Positions 23,520 through 35,626 are shown, counted from the stretch's first letter. The stretch is DNA of 64,000 bases from Daphnia pulex (GCF_021134715.1 NC_060027.1:1426001-1490000); one strand, 5' to 3'. Numbers and translations: made by a program. Notes: generated by a model not told the origin, from the sequence alone.

Positions 23520-24503
23520 CTATCCTTTGTAAGCGATAACTTACAAGATGCCGTTTTGGATGTGTCGTAAAACAAATTCAGAACTTGTTTGAGAGTCATT
23601 CTTTTCTTTGGTTCAAATTGAATGCATTGCACGAATGACGTCTGACGCAAAGTGGTCGAATTCTAATTCTGAAATATTAATTTCAAATAATAAAGTATAA
23701 ATTTGATTTTGATGGAAGGAAAGAATTAATGTTACTATCGATATGAACTGGGTCGTCCTTGATGATGTTGGCAATGATGAAATTGTCTTCACCGAAAGGG
23801 TGCAATCCTCGAGTAGAAAAACACGCACCCTGCTGAAAAAATGTCGCTTTCAATTGAACCTTTCATTGGAGTTTCATTTGGTTGGTTTTGGTTGAAAGAA
23901 AAATTCAGAAATTCTTGCGCCATCCATTGTCTTGTTCCTTTGAATGGTCCGCTGACTACAAACGTGTGGTTTGTGCTGGTTTCCTTGCTCAAGCCGAAAT
24001 CGGACAGCTTTATTTGAGCTTTCCCAGAAATGAGAATGTTTTCAGGTTTAATGTCTCGGTGTACCAATTTCTTCGAATGGATATAATTCAGCCGGGGGTA
24101 AATCGGGTCCTTTATAATTTTGATTGCAAACATCTCTTAGTGTCCCTGCGCATAGTTCAAGTACGATGTACCTGTAGAAGACAAGCAGACAACCACTTGA
24201 ATTTATTTTAAAAATATTGATTAATTATGCATTCGTTCCGATTCGTTCTACTTGCCTGAAATCTGCATCCTGTTCAACTGTCAGAATTTTGAGAATATTT
24301 TGGTGAGTGAGCTTCAACTGGGCATTGAACTCGCGGTCTTCATTCAGTGATGGTCGTAACACGATTCTCTTGATGGCAACTTCGTTGTCTTCGTAAGTAC
24401 CGCGATAAACGATTGAATTTCCTTCACCGATCACATTTTTCCTCTCGTACTGGATTTTATTTGAAAAGGGTTTCGGGTAAGGGTAGTTTTCTGCTTCTGC
24501 CAT
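23520..24503 (-). pseudogene. Broken IRE1-like kinase gene
   Basis: The first exon is intact and starts at 24503 (MAEAENYPYPKPFSN), with GEGNSIVYRG, a VAIKRI lysine and LTHQNILKIL. The second exon has lost about a dozen codons between GPDLPP and LNYIHS, near 24090, with a frameshift. It goes on to HRDIKPEN and DFGLSKE, reads AQE where the family has APE, and shifts frame again inside the CVFFY...GLHPFG segment near 23810. A third shift is near 23620 (before EPKKRMT). With at least three lesions it is probably dead. No alpha-kinase exon follows directly. Confidence 0.7.
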
Positions 24504-24911
24504 TTTCCTTCACTAGCAAAACTGAAACAATCTGAATTTCACGGTTAGATCTTCTATCTAAAATGAGTTGATAAACAGCACAGCAGCACAGTCAGGGTAA
24601 ACCAAACGAATACATTATCAAAACTACATACGTAGCCACAGATCCAATAAACTGATTGTACGGAGCTTAATAGATAAACAACCAAAAGACGGCCCACATT
24701 TGGAGCTTTTTATTTTTTTTAACGATATAACAAACCTTGTCTCTCGTAGATTTATTAGAAAATTGGTCGTATGTGATCTTTCCCGTCTTTTGCTTAGCCA
24801 ACATTAGGTCCGTGTACTCGACCCCTGCTTTTCTGAATTTTGTTAATTCTTATCCGTCGTTTCCCATCACTTTTGAGATACAATTCCTTGTACTTATTGC
24901 TGTCCATTAAC

Positions 24912-25032
24912 ACCCAAATAACTCAAAAGACGGAACGACAGCGGTTGCAACGCGTCGCTGAGAGGTTTTCTTGCAGGTGGCACAGCAGCTCTCGCAACAA
25001 CGCACCACATTATTAAACCTTTAAGAACTGTT
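24912..25032 (-). pseudogene. Relic MYND exon
   Basis: Same relic family as 10197-10290, better preserved (a CC-x2-C-like string from GCTGTGCCACCTGC survives) but with frame damage downstream. Confidence 0.55.
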
Positions 25033-25488
25033 GAGGGTTGCACATAAATGGGCTCATTCGGTTATGATTTCAAACAAATCGTTTTGAACAGGATCTTTGT
25101 ATAATGCAAAGCTTTGAACTGGCCGCGTTCGTGAGCTCTGCTTGTGTCATTATCATTACCGTGTCGTTATAACTAGCCAAATGGTATTTGAGGTTGGCAT
25201 TTGAGTCTTAATTGTCGTGAGATTGGAAATAGAGAACTATTAGAAATTCGATCAAATTCCGTGCGTTTGTCCCTTGTTATACCAAGTGAGCCCACAGGAA
25301 TTTCTCGAATTCTCCGTTTTCCTGATTATCTTTCTGCTGCTGCTTCTTCTTCAGCATAAATTTGTTTTACTCTTTTGTGTATTTGTCTTTTGTCAATGTA
25401 AATTTATGTGTGTCTAGTTAATCATGTTTATTTCGAAAGCAAGTTTCGAAACTTTTTTTAAATTTAAACTATTATTTTATCTTGACAG

Positions 25489-25616
25489 GGCCTCATCCAG
25501 ACATTTCAGCCACCACCGGAATAACAAAGCTCGGAATCCTGGGCGCTATTCCATAGTGTTTAGTTGACGATGGATTACCTTCTAGACTCCAATCGTTATC
25601 CGGATCTGCTGCTAAT
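25489..25616 (+). repeat. Repeated splice-flanked cassette, copy 4
   Basis: The longest copy, 128 bp, between TTATCTTGACAG and GTAAGTC. It carries the ACATTTCAGCCACCACCGGA segment that is absent from copies 2 and 5. The frame open in copy 1 is interrupted here. Confidence 0.55.
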
Positions 25617-26194
25617 GTAAGTCAAACTTATCCATCTATTTTCTAGTGTTTGTGTTTAATCGGCAAAGTGTTTTGTTCGTGAACCTTACTGAATATTGTT
25701 TTTGAAGTTATTGGTTAAATTGCGTTTCATAGTGACAGGCATTTGGAATCTCTTTCCTTATATTTTTAACCTGTGGGACGGCCGAACAAGTTGTTGACGG
25801 AATTTAATTTTAACTCTTAGTTTTTCGTTTAAAGCGCTTTATCGTCATGTTTTTTTGCAGGGGTATATTTCAGTTTTCCCCCTACTTTTCTAGGATTTTC
25901 TTTCTTTTATTCTTTCACAGTATCACTGCCCTTTTTTATGTGAGCGTGAAATGGTTGCAAAGAGGTGTAATATAACTAAAGCTCGACTTTGAAATCTAGC
26001 TTCCGGATTGGTCGGTGTGATAAAAAGAAGACTGTACTTCTTGTACTCATTTTCGCAATCAGTACCGCAGTACCGTCGTTGCACCATCTTTCATTTTTAT
26101 TTACATTTTTTTTATTTATTTATCTTTTTCAATTATTTACATCTTTCAACAATTGCAGTCTAGATGTAACAAGTTAGAACAGAGTAATGTAGGC

Positions 26195-27993
26195 CTAGTT
26201 GGAGACAAGTGTTACTGTTATCCTCCGTAAATTTGTCCTCCGTAAATTTGTTCCAACAACGATGTCTTGTGGAATTTGGTTGACAAGTTTGAGTTCTGTC
26301 AATTTTGTAGAGAGAACCGTTGAAGAACCTTTCCGCTTCTCGTAATATTTTTTTTTATCGCGCGGAATCATCCATTTCGAATCACACAATTTATTGCATG
26401 TGTGGTTAGCAAAGAAGGTAGAAATCCCTTTGTCACCGAGGTCGGTTGGTCCATATTCTCTGGTAGCTGACATGATAATGGGATCAGTTAATACAGCGCC
26501 TTTTTCGATCACTCCACCTTGGAGATCACAAAGAAGAAAATGCCCATTAGTATAGTGATATGAGTAGTGACTTAGTGCCTGCATCGCATCACTCCAAGGA
26601 GACGATTCTTCTGGAGTCCATCCCGTATTTGAGTTGAATTTTTCGAAATTTGAAATCATGGGCTCAACTAACGCCTTTTCACCTTCTCTTTCTGAACCTG
26701 GGACAATGGTCCAGATCCCTGGTTTGTTGAGCCAGATAGTCTGGTCAATAACTTTTCCCTTATTGAAATTATTGATGATTTCCAGTGCTTTTTCCACCAC
26801 TTCAAGTTCTAGTTGAAAGTAGGATTCTTCGAAGGCGCTGCCGGATTTAAAGTGTTTGCAAACGCAGTCTTCACCGGCTCTTTCTCCTTGGGTGTACTTT
26901 CCTTTGTAGACATTTTTTAAAGACCCTCTTGCGCAAATCAATTCGTCTATTTCTGCCCTAGTAGCATTGTTTTCTCTTGCGTAATTATTAGTCAATTGTG
27001 GAAAATCTGTGATAATACTTCGTAACGTATTTTTAACCACCACAAGACTTATTCTATTTGACGGATCACGTTCTATCATTTTGCTAACAAATGAAATCGC
27101 AAAATGATTAGAATTTAACTCTGAAATGAGAAGAAATTTGTGCATCAGTATTATTTAAAATCGAAAAAAAAAATTTAAAATAAAATAGAATAGACTTACT
27201 CTCGATGTTAACTGGTTTACCCTCTCGAATGTTTAACGGCACCTGCAGAGGGTCTTTCGTATCGCCAAAGGGGTGGATTCCACCATTTTCGCGAGTGAGG
27301 AAAACAAAAAAGACGCAACCGCACGGGAAAACATCACATTTCGGAGTTGCTTTCTCGTTATTGTCGTAGAATTCCGGTGCCATCCATAAACGAGTTCCCC
27401 TTGTTCCACTCATGGAACAGGTGTCCCGAGTGCTGATTTGTTTACTCAATCCGAAATCTGACAATTTCATTTTGCCTGCCGTGGAAATCAAAATATTTTC
27501 AGGTTTAATGTCCCGATGGACAAGTTTTTTCGAGTGGATGTAATCAAGGCCGTTAGTGATTTCGTACAAGACTTCTTGATCGGGCGGCAGCGCTGGACCG
27601 TTGAACGTTTTGTCGATCACATCGCCAAGTGTTCCCGCACATAATTCCAGTACGATGTATCTGTTAACATTGGAATAATTGTATTTAAATGGAAACGAAC
27701 TTAGCATAGTGTAATTTCAGAAAAAAAAATTGCCTGTAGTCATCGTCTTCATCAACTGATAAAATTTTGAGAACATTTTCGTGCTCAAGTTTCATCTGCA
27801 GATTAACTTCACGGTCCTCCGGATCCAGTCTGTGTAACTCGAGTCTTTTGACAGCTACTTGCTTGCTCTTGTGAGAACCAAGAAAAACGATGCCAAAATT
27901 GCCTTTACCAAGCACGTCCTTTTTCTGGTAACTCGTATCACTTTTCTTGATAAAAGTTTTCTGACAAATTGACATGTCTTTAGGTTGTGCCAT
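26195..27993 (-). CDS. Dual-kinase protein: IRE1-like kinase plus alpha-kinase domain (copy C)
   Basis: Exons are about 27993-27735, 27660-27200 and 27122-26195. The protein starts MAQPKDMSICQKTFIKK. The kinase part shows [40 protein letters not shown] and GGIHPFGD. The alpha-kinase part shows CARGSLKNVYKG, a VCK lysine, FEKFNSNTGW, QALSHYSYH, CDLQGG, LTDPII, GPTDLGDKG and NHTCNKLC. The nucleotide-loop start (CARGSLK) differs from the FASGSFK of its sisters. The C-terminus ends with a short in-frame duplication, TNLRRTNLRR, absent from copy D (TNLRR once). No membrane segment is seen. Both catalytic centres appear intact. Confidence 0.83.
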
Positions 27994-29318
27994 AATAGTT
28001 TTGCGGTCTGAGATGACTACTTTACGTCACGAAAAATCATGTCAATTACATTGTTAATTTTGAAAGGAACAAAAACAAAAGCGAAGACAAAGTAACACAA
28101 TATGGACAACTATATTGTAGTCTGCCACTGAAATTATTGTAACTGTTGACTGTACGATCCTAAAAAGATAATGCCTTATCATTTTAGTTTTACTAAAGGA
28201 ACTATTAGCAGGCACGGCAGAATTATCGCCATCTACCTTTAGAGATTGTTGACTATGTCCAGGACTTTTTGACTGAGTTAAGTGAGAGCAACTCAATTTA
28301 TGTTTTTAATTTTTCCCATTCACTGAGTAAGTAAACAATTAAATGGGAGTAAACAATTAGGTAAATTTGAATGCGTCGTATAATATAAAATGGGCAATCG
28401 TTTAACTCTGTGTATCCAAGCCGTTTAGTCACCTGACAGTGGGTCGCCACTCGCCAGAACTACTTATCTAACTTATTATCTCTTGTCTATGGACCTCTCA
28501 TCCGTTAAAGGAATGGGTCGGTTACTTCTCTCTTTTCACTTGTTCGTTTGATCGAAGTTTGCTCTTTTGAATTTTGTTTTCTCTTGAACCTTTTTTCCGG
28601 CCCACATTTCCGTATTTCTGAAGAAACTAGTTCGATTATCAACACGTGCCGTCAAGTCAAACCTTTCGAGAATTTATTTTTTTCTTTCTTTTTTCATCGG
28701 AGTTGATGGTAAATAACATAGAACTGGGTGCACAATATCACATTTTGTGGCTTAACATTGCTAAATGAGCGTAAATCCTCTTTTATTGACATCCGGCTCC
28801 CGGTTCTTTTACTCTTTTTTGAACACGAAGCAATGTTGCCCGCAATTGTTGGGAATTGCTACGTGTAACATGCACTACTTGCAAGATTTCGAGACTGGAG
28901 AAGCTGTCTAATATTGATTTTGAAAACTCAATCTCTGTTGTCACGTCTAACCGGCACTATTTTCTTGTTAGTTAAACTCGACAACTTCTTAATTTAACAC
29001 TAACCGAAATTTGCATTGTCAATTGTCATTGTTGATATAGATGGGCGCATGGAGTTAAGCGTTTTCAAAGTTTGAATGTATTTTCCAACTCTTTTGTTAT
29101 TGCAGATTTTCAGGATACATTTTAAGCTATTTATGAAGTTGTTAGTTAATAGGAGATAGCCTTCTTTTTATTGCAATACGAAAACCAGTGATTGAGTGAT
29201 TGTCAGCGCCACTCTTATAGTCGTGACAGAAGTGAGTAGACTTGCTCTTAGTCCACCGAAGTAAATTGCCGAAAAAAAGTTTTATCCCCGCCACCCTCTT
29301 TTGCCTTGCGAAATTCGG
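27994..29318. other. Intergenic between dual-kinase C and a WD40-MYND gene
   Basis: This holds the kinase promoter side and the WD40 gene 3' flank, similar to 5983-7112. No gene or RNA is recognised. Confidence 0.45.
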
Positions 29319-31566
29319 TCAGAACTTTTCATTTTTATTGCAAACAAGTTTGTGTTGGGGCCAGTGTGAACGCTGGCATTCCTTGCTGCAATACAGGATT
29401 GAGTTGCAGCGGGCGCATAGCTTCAAATTTTGAAAAGTTTTCTTGCAACCGGCGCAGCAGTTTTCGGCCACGACGTATTCAATGACTTTAAACTGTTTGA
29501 ATCGCAGAGTTGGAAAACATTACGTCTAAAATAAGTTTGTATGGACTCTTGTACCTGCTTTTTGCCTGTTCTCTCTGAAATTGCCAACTTGCAACTGGCC
29601 GCGTCCCATGTCATCATGTATGGATACATGAACTCGGATGGGGCTAAGATGTATATGCTCTTCCAACTCTGAAAATTCAATTAAAATTTGGTTAAAAATT
29701 GACTAACCACTGAAGACCGTTTGAAATTTTCGTAATCGGCAGGTGCACTAAACCGAGGCTAGTGCGTGACTCGAATTTGATTCACTACGTATAAGTGAAG
29801 GGGGAATTTTCGTTATTAAACTTTGAATTGCTATTATTTTACCTTGGTGCACCAGATAATCAATTTTTTAAAATAGTCAGTCGATGCGAGATAGCGCCCG
29901 TCTGGTGAAAATAATAATTGGTGAATCTGAGCTGCATGTCCTGAAAGATTTTGTGTCTGATTTTCATGTTCGAACGGATACCAAATCACAAGGGATCCTC
30001 TAGCTGATCCGCTGAATATAATTAAAAAAACAAAACATAAATGATTAGAAAACAAAAATTATTCGTGATCGTCAAAAAATATAAATAAAGACTGTATCTT
30101 CTAAGACTTGAGATTTTAAAGAAGATAGAAGCTTTATATTTACATAACGTGATACAGAGAAATTGAGTTCTAACAGAAGGAAGGATTCTAACCATGCAAT
30201 AAAAGTTTTTCTCGTCGCTTCGTCATTGATGTCAGAACTCCATACCAAAAAAGTACAATTGGAATCGAGCTCCAACGCACGAACGGGATCGTTACTGCCC
30301 AACGACCAAATCTGCAATTCAGAAATCAAATGTATCAATTTTGATTAAAATAATCTGCTAAGAAATCCGGTCAATTAAAAGCATGTTTGTTTGAATACTT
30401 TGACCCGTCGGTCTGATCCACCTGAAGCGAAAATATCCAATTCTTCGTTCCTGGTGAAGGCGATACTCAGTACAGCGGATTGCGTTTGGCCATGCAACGT
30501 TGGAAATTCGAACGGCGAAAAAATTGTACGATCTCGTCCATCATCACCCAGGTCGTGTCTGATTTTCTGGAACACTTGACTTTTCATTTGCCTGTTGTGG
30601 GATCCTATTTCGTGAATTTCAACCGTTCCATCGTGATAACCAGAGGCGAGTTGATTGTGCGAGATCCAGGCCACGGTCTCGCAGTACGTTTTTGATTTCA
30701 TGGTGAAGGGTTTTTCAGTTGCCGAGTTGACAATCAGCACCTGTGTAGTGTCCACCTAAAGATAGAATCGAATAGAATTGAAAAACTAAAACTATTCATG
30801 GTGAATCGTTTACCATGAATAGCATTCGCATTAGTAATAAGTTAATGCGAATGTTTTCCGCACACAACTTTTACTCGTTTCTTTTATTGTATTGTACCTA
30901 GCACATTTTTGTGTCGCTGAATGTTTGTTCCCACTTACCGCATTGTTATAACTAGCCAACATGTTCCGGTTGAATGGATTCCAAACAATTATCGGAAAAT
31001 TGGATCGTCCATTTCTTCGGAATACTTTTCTGCCGTCCACTGGATAGCAAAAGACGATGACAGTTCCATCGTCGGAGCCAGCAGCCACTTTAGTTCCATC
31101 GACCTTCAAAATCAAACATTAAAATCTAAAAGCATCGGATTTAGTCTTTAATGACGAACTTACGTTCCACTGGATGAACAAAATTGTTCTTTCATATGGA
31201 TAATGTTTGGGTTCAATGTCCCAGTTTTCGAAGGAGGTGGTGTGACTAGATCCGCGCAGGAAAACCACTCCTCCGTGAAATAATCCACACGCTAGAACGA
31301 GATCGTTTGGATGGAAACTTGCACTCCTCACATCATTCAGGCCCCTTCTCATTTCTTTAAACGCTTGTCCCACGTCTTTGAAAAACCCTGCGAGACAAAA
31401 CAATTTTTTTTAAGTTCTTAGTAATTCAAACTTTTTAATCTTCTTGACAGCAACTTCGTGAGTACCGTGATAAGCCAATCGAATTACCTTTTGCGAGCTC
31501 ATCTTTCCTATCGTACCGGATTTCATTTGTTAAGGATTTAGGGCCAAGGGAGTTTTCTGCTGCCAT
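29319..31566 (-). CDS. WD40-MYND protein whose first exon is a kinase N-terminal remnant
   Basis: The propeller and finger follow the 7113-9271 template: NDVRSASFHPNDLVLACGL, KVAAGSDDGTVIVFCYP, LASGYHDGTVEIHEI, FASGGSDRRVK, IWSLGSNDP, GSLVIWYP, LASTDYFKKLIIWCT, YPYMMTWDAASCKL, then a MYND finger (CCAGC, LCARC, YCSKEC, H, C), ending at a TGA at 29319, a few codons later than its sisters. The first exon is different. The ATG at 31566 gives MAAENSLGPKSLTNEIRYDR then KDELAKG, which matches the start of IRE1-like kinases (compare 24503) through the glycine loop. GTAATT right there can act as the donor to the acceptor just before GFFKDVGQAF. A translation start further inside cannot be excluded. 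Confidence 0.72.
31400..31566 (-). pseudogene. Kinase N-lobe remnant at the start of a WD40 gene
   Basis: Beyond the possible donor, the minus strand continues as a kinase N-lobe with one frameshift: GNSI, then RGTHEVAVKKIKKFEL in another frame, ending in a stop before the WD40 acceptor. It therefore matches the kinase family up to just past the ATP-binding lysine, and the rest of the kinase is missing. This is a truncated kinase gene fused upstream of the propeller exons. Confidence 0.65.
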
Positions 31567-32194
31567 TTTCGTCAGCTTTCTCTTTCGTGAGCATGAGATA
31601 AACAAAATGAACTACTAAGAGTAAGCGGTTACTTGTTAACAGTGGAATAGTATGAGTTGACAACCGAACCAGCAGTTAAGGCGCGTAAACTCTTGACAGA
31701 CTCCTTATTTCCTGTTCACGGGGACGTGACGTGTCAGCTGGAGAGAATCGACGTAAAGCTGAGCGTCCGATGTGTTCCAAGTCGATTCACGAAGGGCTTG
31801 TCACTTTTGTCTGTCAACATCGGCCGTTTTCGTCTGCTCAATTCGATTTCTCCGCCGTTGCCTTGTCGACGTGTCGTCGTTTCCTCCTTCCTGACATTCG
31901 TGCCGCTGGGCTATTTCCTTACATGTGCCAAATAGCTGTGTAACGGTTGTCTGTGGGTGTGTAGTAACCAAGCACAGGTTGCTTTTTTTCCTTTGTAACT
32001 CCTTTCAGTTTTCGTCCCCACTTCCTATCGTTGGACCCGCCACGTAGTAATCTTTTACCAGTAAGAATTATAAACATTAAAAAAATCGCCAACATTTGGT
32101 GGTGTTTTATGAAAGACAAATTAAAATGCGTTGCGCTATCATAGCAATTATTAGTTTTAAGTTTGATTTCGAGTATGCGCCTTTGAATAGTCGC

Positions 32195-32303
32195 ACATGG
32201 CAACAACAACGACTGCAACGCGTCGCTGGGAGGTTTTCTTACAAGTAGCACAGCAGCTTTCGCAACTATGTACCGTATTATAAATCTTTAAGAACTGTTT
32301 AAG
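32195..32303 (-). pseudogene. Relic MYND exon
   Basis: Third member of the relic MYND group, followed at about 270 bp by a cassette as in the other two cases. Confidence 0.55.
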
Positions 32304-32574
32304 GTTGCACAAAAATGGGGCAAATCGGTTCGGTTATATAAAAAAAAAAATTCTTTCTGTAATGCATAGCTTCGATTCAGTAGCGAATTCTGCGAATCCT
32401 ATGCTTTCCCAATGCATCCGATCCGTAGTAATATCTTTCTGTCGCCTCTTCTTCATTATAAATGAGTTTTACTTTTTGTCGTATTTTCCTTTTGTCAACA
32501 CAAATTAAAATGTGTTTGGTTAATTTATTTCTAAAGCAAGTTTAAAAAATTAAATGATAATTTTATCTTGACAG

Positions 32575-32675
32575 GGCCTCATCCAGAAAACTCGGCAGCC
32601 TGGCCGCCATTCCAGTCGTTAATTGACGATGGATTACCGTCTAGACTCCAATCGTTATCCGGATTTGCCGTTCAT
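32575..32675 (+). repeat. Repeated splice-flanked cassette, copy 5
   Basis: A 101-bp copy between TTATCTTGACAG and GTAAGTC, same short form as copy 2. It ends GCCGTTCAT before the donor. Confidence 0.55.
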
Positions 32676-33266
32676 GTAAGTCAAACTTATTTGTCTATTC
32701 TCTAGTTGTGTTTAATCGGCAAAGTGATATGTTAGGGAACCTTACCGAATATTGTTTTTGAAGTTATTGGGTTATTGGATAAATTGTGTTTCCTAGTGAC
32801 AGGCATTTGGAATCTCTTTCCTTATATTTTTGGCCAACACGTTAAAGTTGTTGACGGAATTCCATGGTAACTCTTACTCTTGATTTAAAGCGCTTTATCG
32901 CCATGTTTTTGCACGAGTTTATTTCAGTTTTTCCCGATAAATTTCTTTTTGAGGAGTTCTTTCTTTTATTCGTTCACAACATCACTGCCTTTTTTGTTAT
33001 GTGAGCATGAAATTATTGCAAAGAGGTGTAATATTACTAAAGTTTGACTTTGGAATCCAGCTTCCGGATTGGTCGGTGTGATGAAAAGAAGACAGTACTT
33101 CTTGTACTCATTTTCGCATTATTAGTACCGTTGTTGCACCGTCTCTCATTTTTATTTACATTTTTTTTTTAATCTTACAACAATTGCAGTCTAGATGTAA
33201 CAAGTTAGAACAGAGTAATGTAGTTGGAGACATACGAAAGGACGAATGAAGTACAATTATTTAATT

Positions 33267-35037
33267 TCATTTTTTCTTGACTTGTCCTCCTTTAAGTGTT
33301 ACTGTTACCCTCCGTAAATTTGTTCCAACAACGATGTCTTGTGGAATTTGGTTGACAAGTTTGAGTTCTGTCAGTTTTGTGGAGAGAGCCATTGAAGAAC
33401 CTTCTCGCTTCTCGAAATATCTTTTTTTATGCCGTGGAATCATCCATTTAGGATTACAAAACTCGTTGCATCTGTGGTAAAAAAAGAAGGTAGAAATCCC
33501 TTCGTCGCCGAGGTCTGTCGGTCCATATTCCTTGGAAGTTGACATGATAATGGGATCAGTTATGACAGCGCCATTTTCGATCACTCCACCTTGGAGATCA
33601 CAAAGGAGCAAATGCCGATTAGTTGAGTGATATGAGTAGTGACTTAGAGCTTGCATCACATCACTCCAAGGAGACGGTTCTTCTGGAGTCCATCCCGTAT
33701 TTGAGTTGAACTTTTCGAAATTTGAAATCATGGGCTCAACTAACACTTTTTCACCTTCATTTTCTGAACTGGTACCGGTCCAGATCCCTGGTTTGTTGAG
33801 CCAGATAGTCTGGTCAATAACTTTTCCCTTATTGAAATTATTGATGATTTCCATTGCTTTTTCCACCACTTGAAGTTCTACTTGAAAGTAGGATTCTTCA
33901 AAGACGCTGCCGGATATTAAGGATTTGCAAACGCAGTCTTCACCGGCTCTTTCTCCTTGAGTATATTTTCCTTTGTAGACATTTTTGAATGAACCACTTG
34001 CAAAAATTGTTTCGTCTATGTTTGCCGCAGTAGCATTGTTTTCTCTTGCAAAATTCGTAGGCAATTGAGGAAAATTGCCAAATAAAATCATCTCTAGATT
34101 AGTTTTCACCGTCTGAAGGGCTATTCTTTTTAAAGGATCACGTTCAATCATATCGCGAACAAAGGAAAACGCAAAGTGATTAGAATCTAACTCTGAAAAA
34201 ATAAAGCAAAATTTGTTAATAAGCCTTGATATAACAGCAACTGAAAAAAAAAAAATGAATAGACTTACCCTCGATGTTAACTGGTTTACCCTTTTGAATG
34301 TTTAACGGTACTTGCAAAGAAACGTTTGTATCGCCAAACGGGTGGATCCCACCATTTTCGCGAGTAAGGAAAACAAAAAAGACGCAACCGCACGAGAAAA
34401 CATCACATTTCGGAGTTGCTTTCTCGTTATTGTCGTAGAATTCTGGTGCCATCCATAAATGAGTCCCTTTAATTCCACTCATGCTAAAGGTGTCTCGGAT
34501 GCTGATTTGTTTGCTCAATCCGAAGTCTGACAATTTCATGTGGCCTGTCTGTGAAACCAAAATATTGTCAGGTTTAATGTCCCGATGGACAAGTTTTTCC
34601 GAGTGGATGTAGTCAAGGCCATCGGCGATTTGGTATAAAACAATTGCATCAGGTGGCTGGGTGGGTCCTTTATATGTATTTTCAATCACTTCACTAAGTG
34701 TTCCTGCACACAGTTCCAGTACGATATATCTTGGGGGGATAATTTGTGTTAGAAAGAATATCTCTTTTTTGTTAAGCAGTGACAAGCGCAAAATTAAATA
34801 CCTGAAGTCGTCGTCTTCAACCACTTGGAGAATTTTCAAAATATTTTCATGGTCAAGAATTTTCTGTAAATCTACCTCGCGCTCTTCTTTTTCCGATCGA
34901 TTTAATAAAATTTTCTTGACTGCAACTTGTTCTTTGTTGAAAATACCAAGGAATACATCACCATATGTGCCTCTACCTAGCACATCTTCTTTAGAGTATT
35001 GGATTCCGGTGTCGCCTACTTTTTTATAGGCCGCCAT
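33267..35037 (-). CDS. Dual-kinase protein: IRE1-like kinase plus alpha-kinase domain (copy D)
   Basis: The preferred start is MAAYKKVGDTGIQYSKED at 35037, matching copy B; an in-frame ATG at 35055 would add MVKNYS. Landmarks are LGRGTYGDVFLG, VAVKKI, HRDIKPDN, DFGLSKQ, APEFYDN and GGIHPFGD, then FASGSFKNVYKG, VCK, FEKFNSNTGW, QALSHYSYH, CDLQGG, ITDPII, GPTDLGDEG and YHRCNEFC. The second alanine of the loop region and all zinc ligands are conserved. The 72-nt first intron is a multiple of three and has no stop, so the first two exons also form one open frame: retention would insert 24 residues between DDDFR and YIVLEL. The third exon runs from about 34194 to 33267. The C-terminus carries one TNLRR and a basic end. 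Confidence 0.83.
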
Positions 35038-35626
35038 GGAGTAATTCTTCACCACAAAAAATGAATATGTTAGAAATCGCCAACAACATTTTGTAGAGAT
35101 GTAGAAAAACTAGGCTGCGCTATCATGTTGATTATTATTTGACTGATAACAAATCAGACTATCTTGATGTGGTCTACAATCTAAAAATGTTTTAGTAGCT
35201 TGGCTTATCCAAAATCGTCGCTCACGTAAATTCGTCATTTCAGCTCGTAATGTTTAATTTTATCATGTCAGTTACTTCCATATTGTCGCACTGACATTAT
35301 CAAGTTTCCTTGCAATCCAAACACCGGTTAATTATTCCTCTTCTGCTGCAACCCGAGAAGAATCTGTCGTTTTTCTTAAATTATTCGGAAAAATTTGAAG
35401 TAACTTTTAATCTCGCTGTTTCGTTTGTCCTTTTCAATGGCTACTTGTATTTACGAAATAATTCATAACAAAAATGTCTTAATTTTATGTCCTGTCACTT
35501 TGAAATGCATGACGAATTTACAAACTGACTATTAGAGACATTCACTCAAAGTTAATTTCACATTTCTTACATTAAACAAAAAGGGGGATTCGCAGGACGG
35601 GTCGTTTGAATAGTCGCATATGAAAT
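35038..35626. other. Intergenic between dual-kinase D and a WD40-MYND gene
   Basis: About 590 bp, resembling 13020-13500 near the kinase start. No gene recognised. Confidence 0.4.

Larger units (their letters stand above)
22120..23520. other. Intergenic: cassette copy 3 and alpha-kinase relic
   Basis: From 22120 to about 22960 the sequence follows 3023-4250 and includes a cassette at 22638-22752. An alpha-kinase tail relic lies at 23048-23160. Beyond it homology to the dual-kinase gene stops abruptly, marking a duplication breakpoint. About 23170-23520 shows nothing recognisable apart from AT-rich sequence. Confidence 0.5.
24504..26194. other. Intergenic: MYND relic and cassette copy 4
   Basis: A decayed MYND exon lies at about 24912-25032 (minus strand), then a cassette at 25489-25616, then the 3' flank of dual-kinase C. 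The order matches 10197-11281 and 32195-33266. About 24510-24900 shows nothing recognisable. Confidence 0.5.
31567..33266. other. Intergenic: MYND relic and cassette copy 5
   Basis: About 31650-31945 has two overlapping plus-strand open frames with no recognisable domain. About 32195-32303 is a decayed MYND exon (minus strand). A cassette lies at 32575-32675. The remainder is 3' flank of dual-kinase D and parallels 25617-26194. Confidence 0.45.

Noticed and set aside
4261..35037. A full IRE1 or RNase L homologue with KEN RNase
   Set aside because: The part following the kinase carries alpha-kinase motifs and no KEN signature; there is also no lumenal or membrane segment and no ankyrin repeats.
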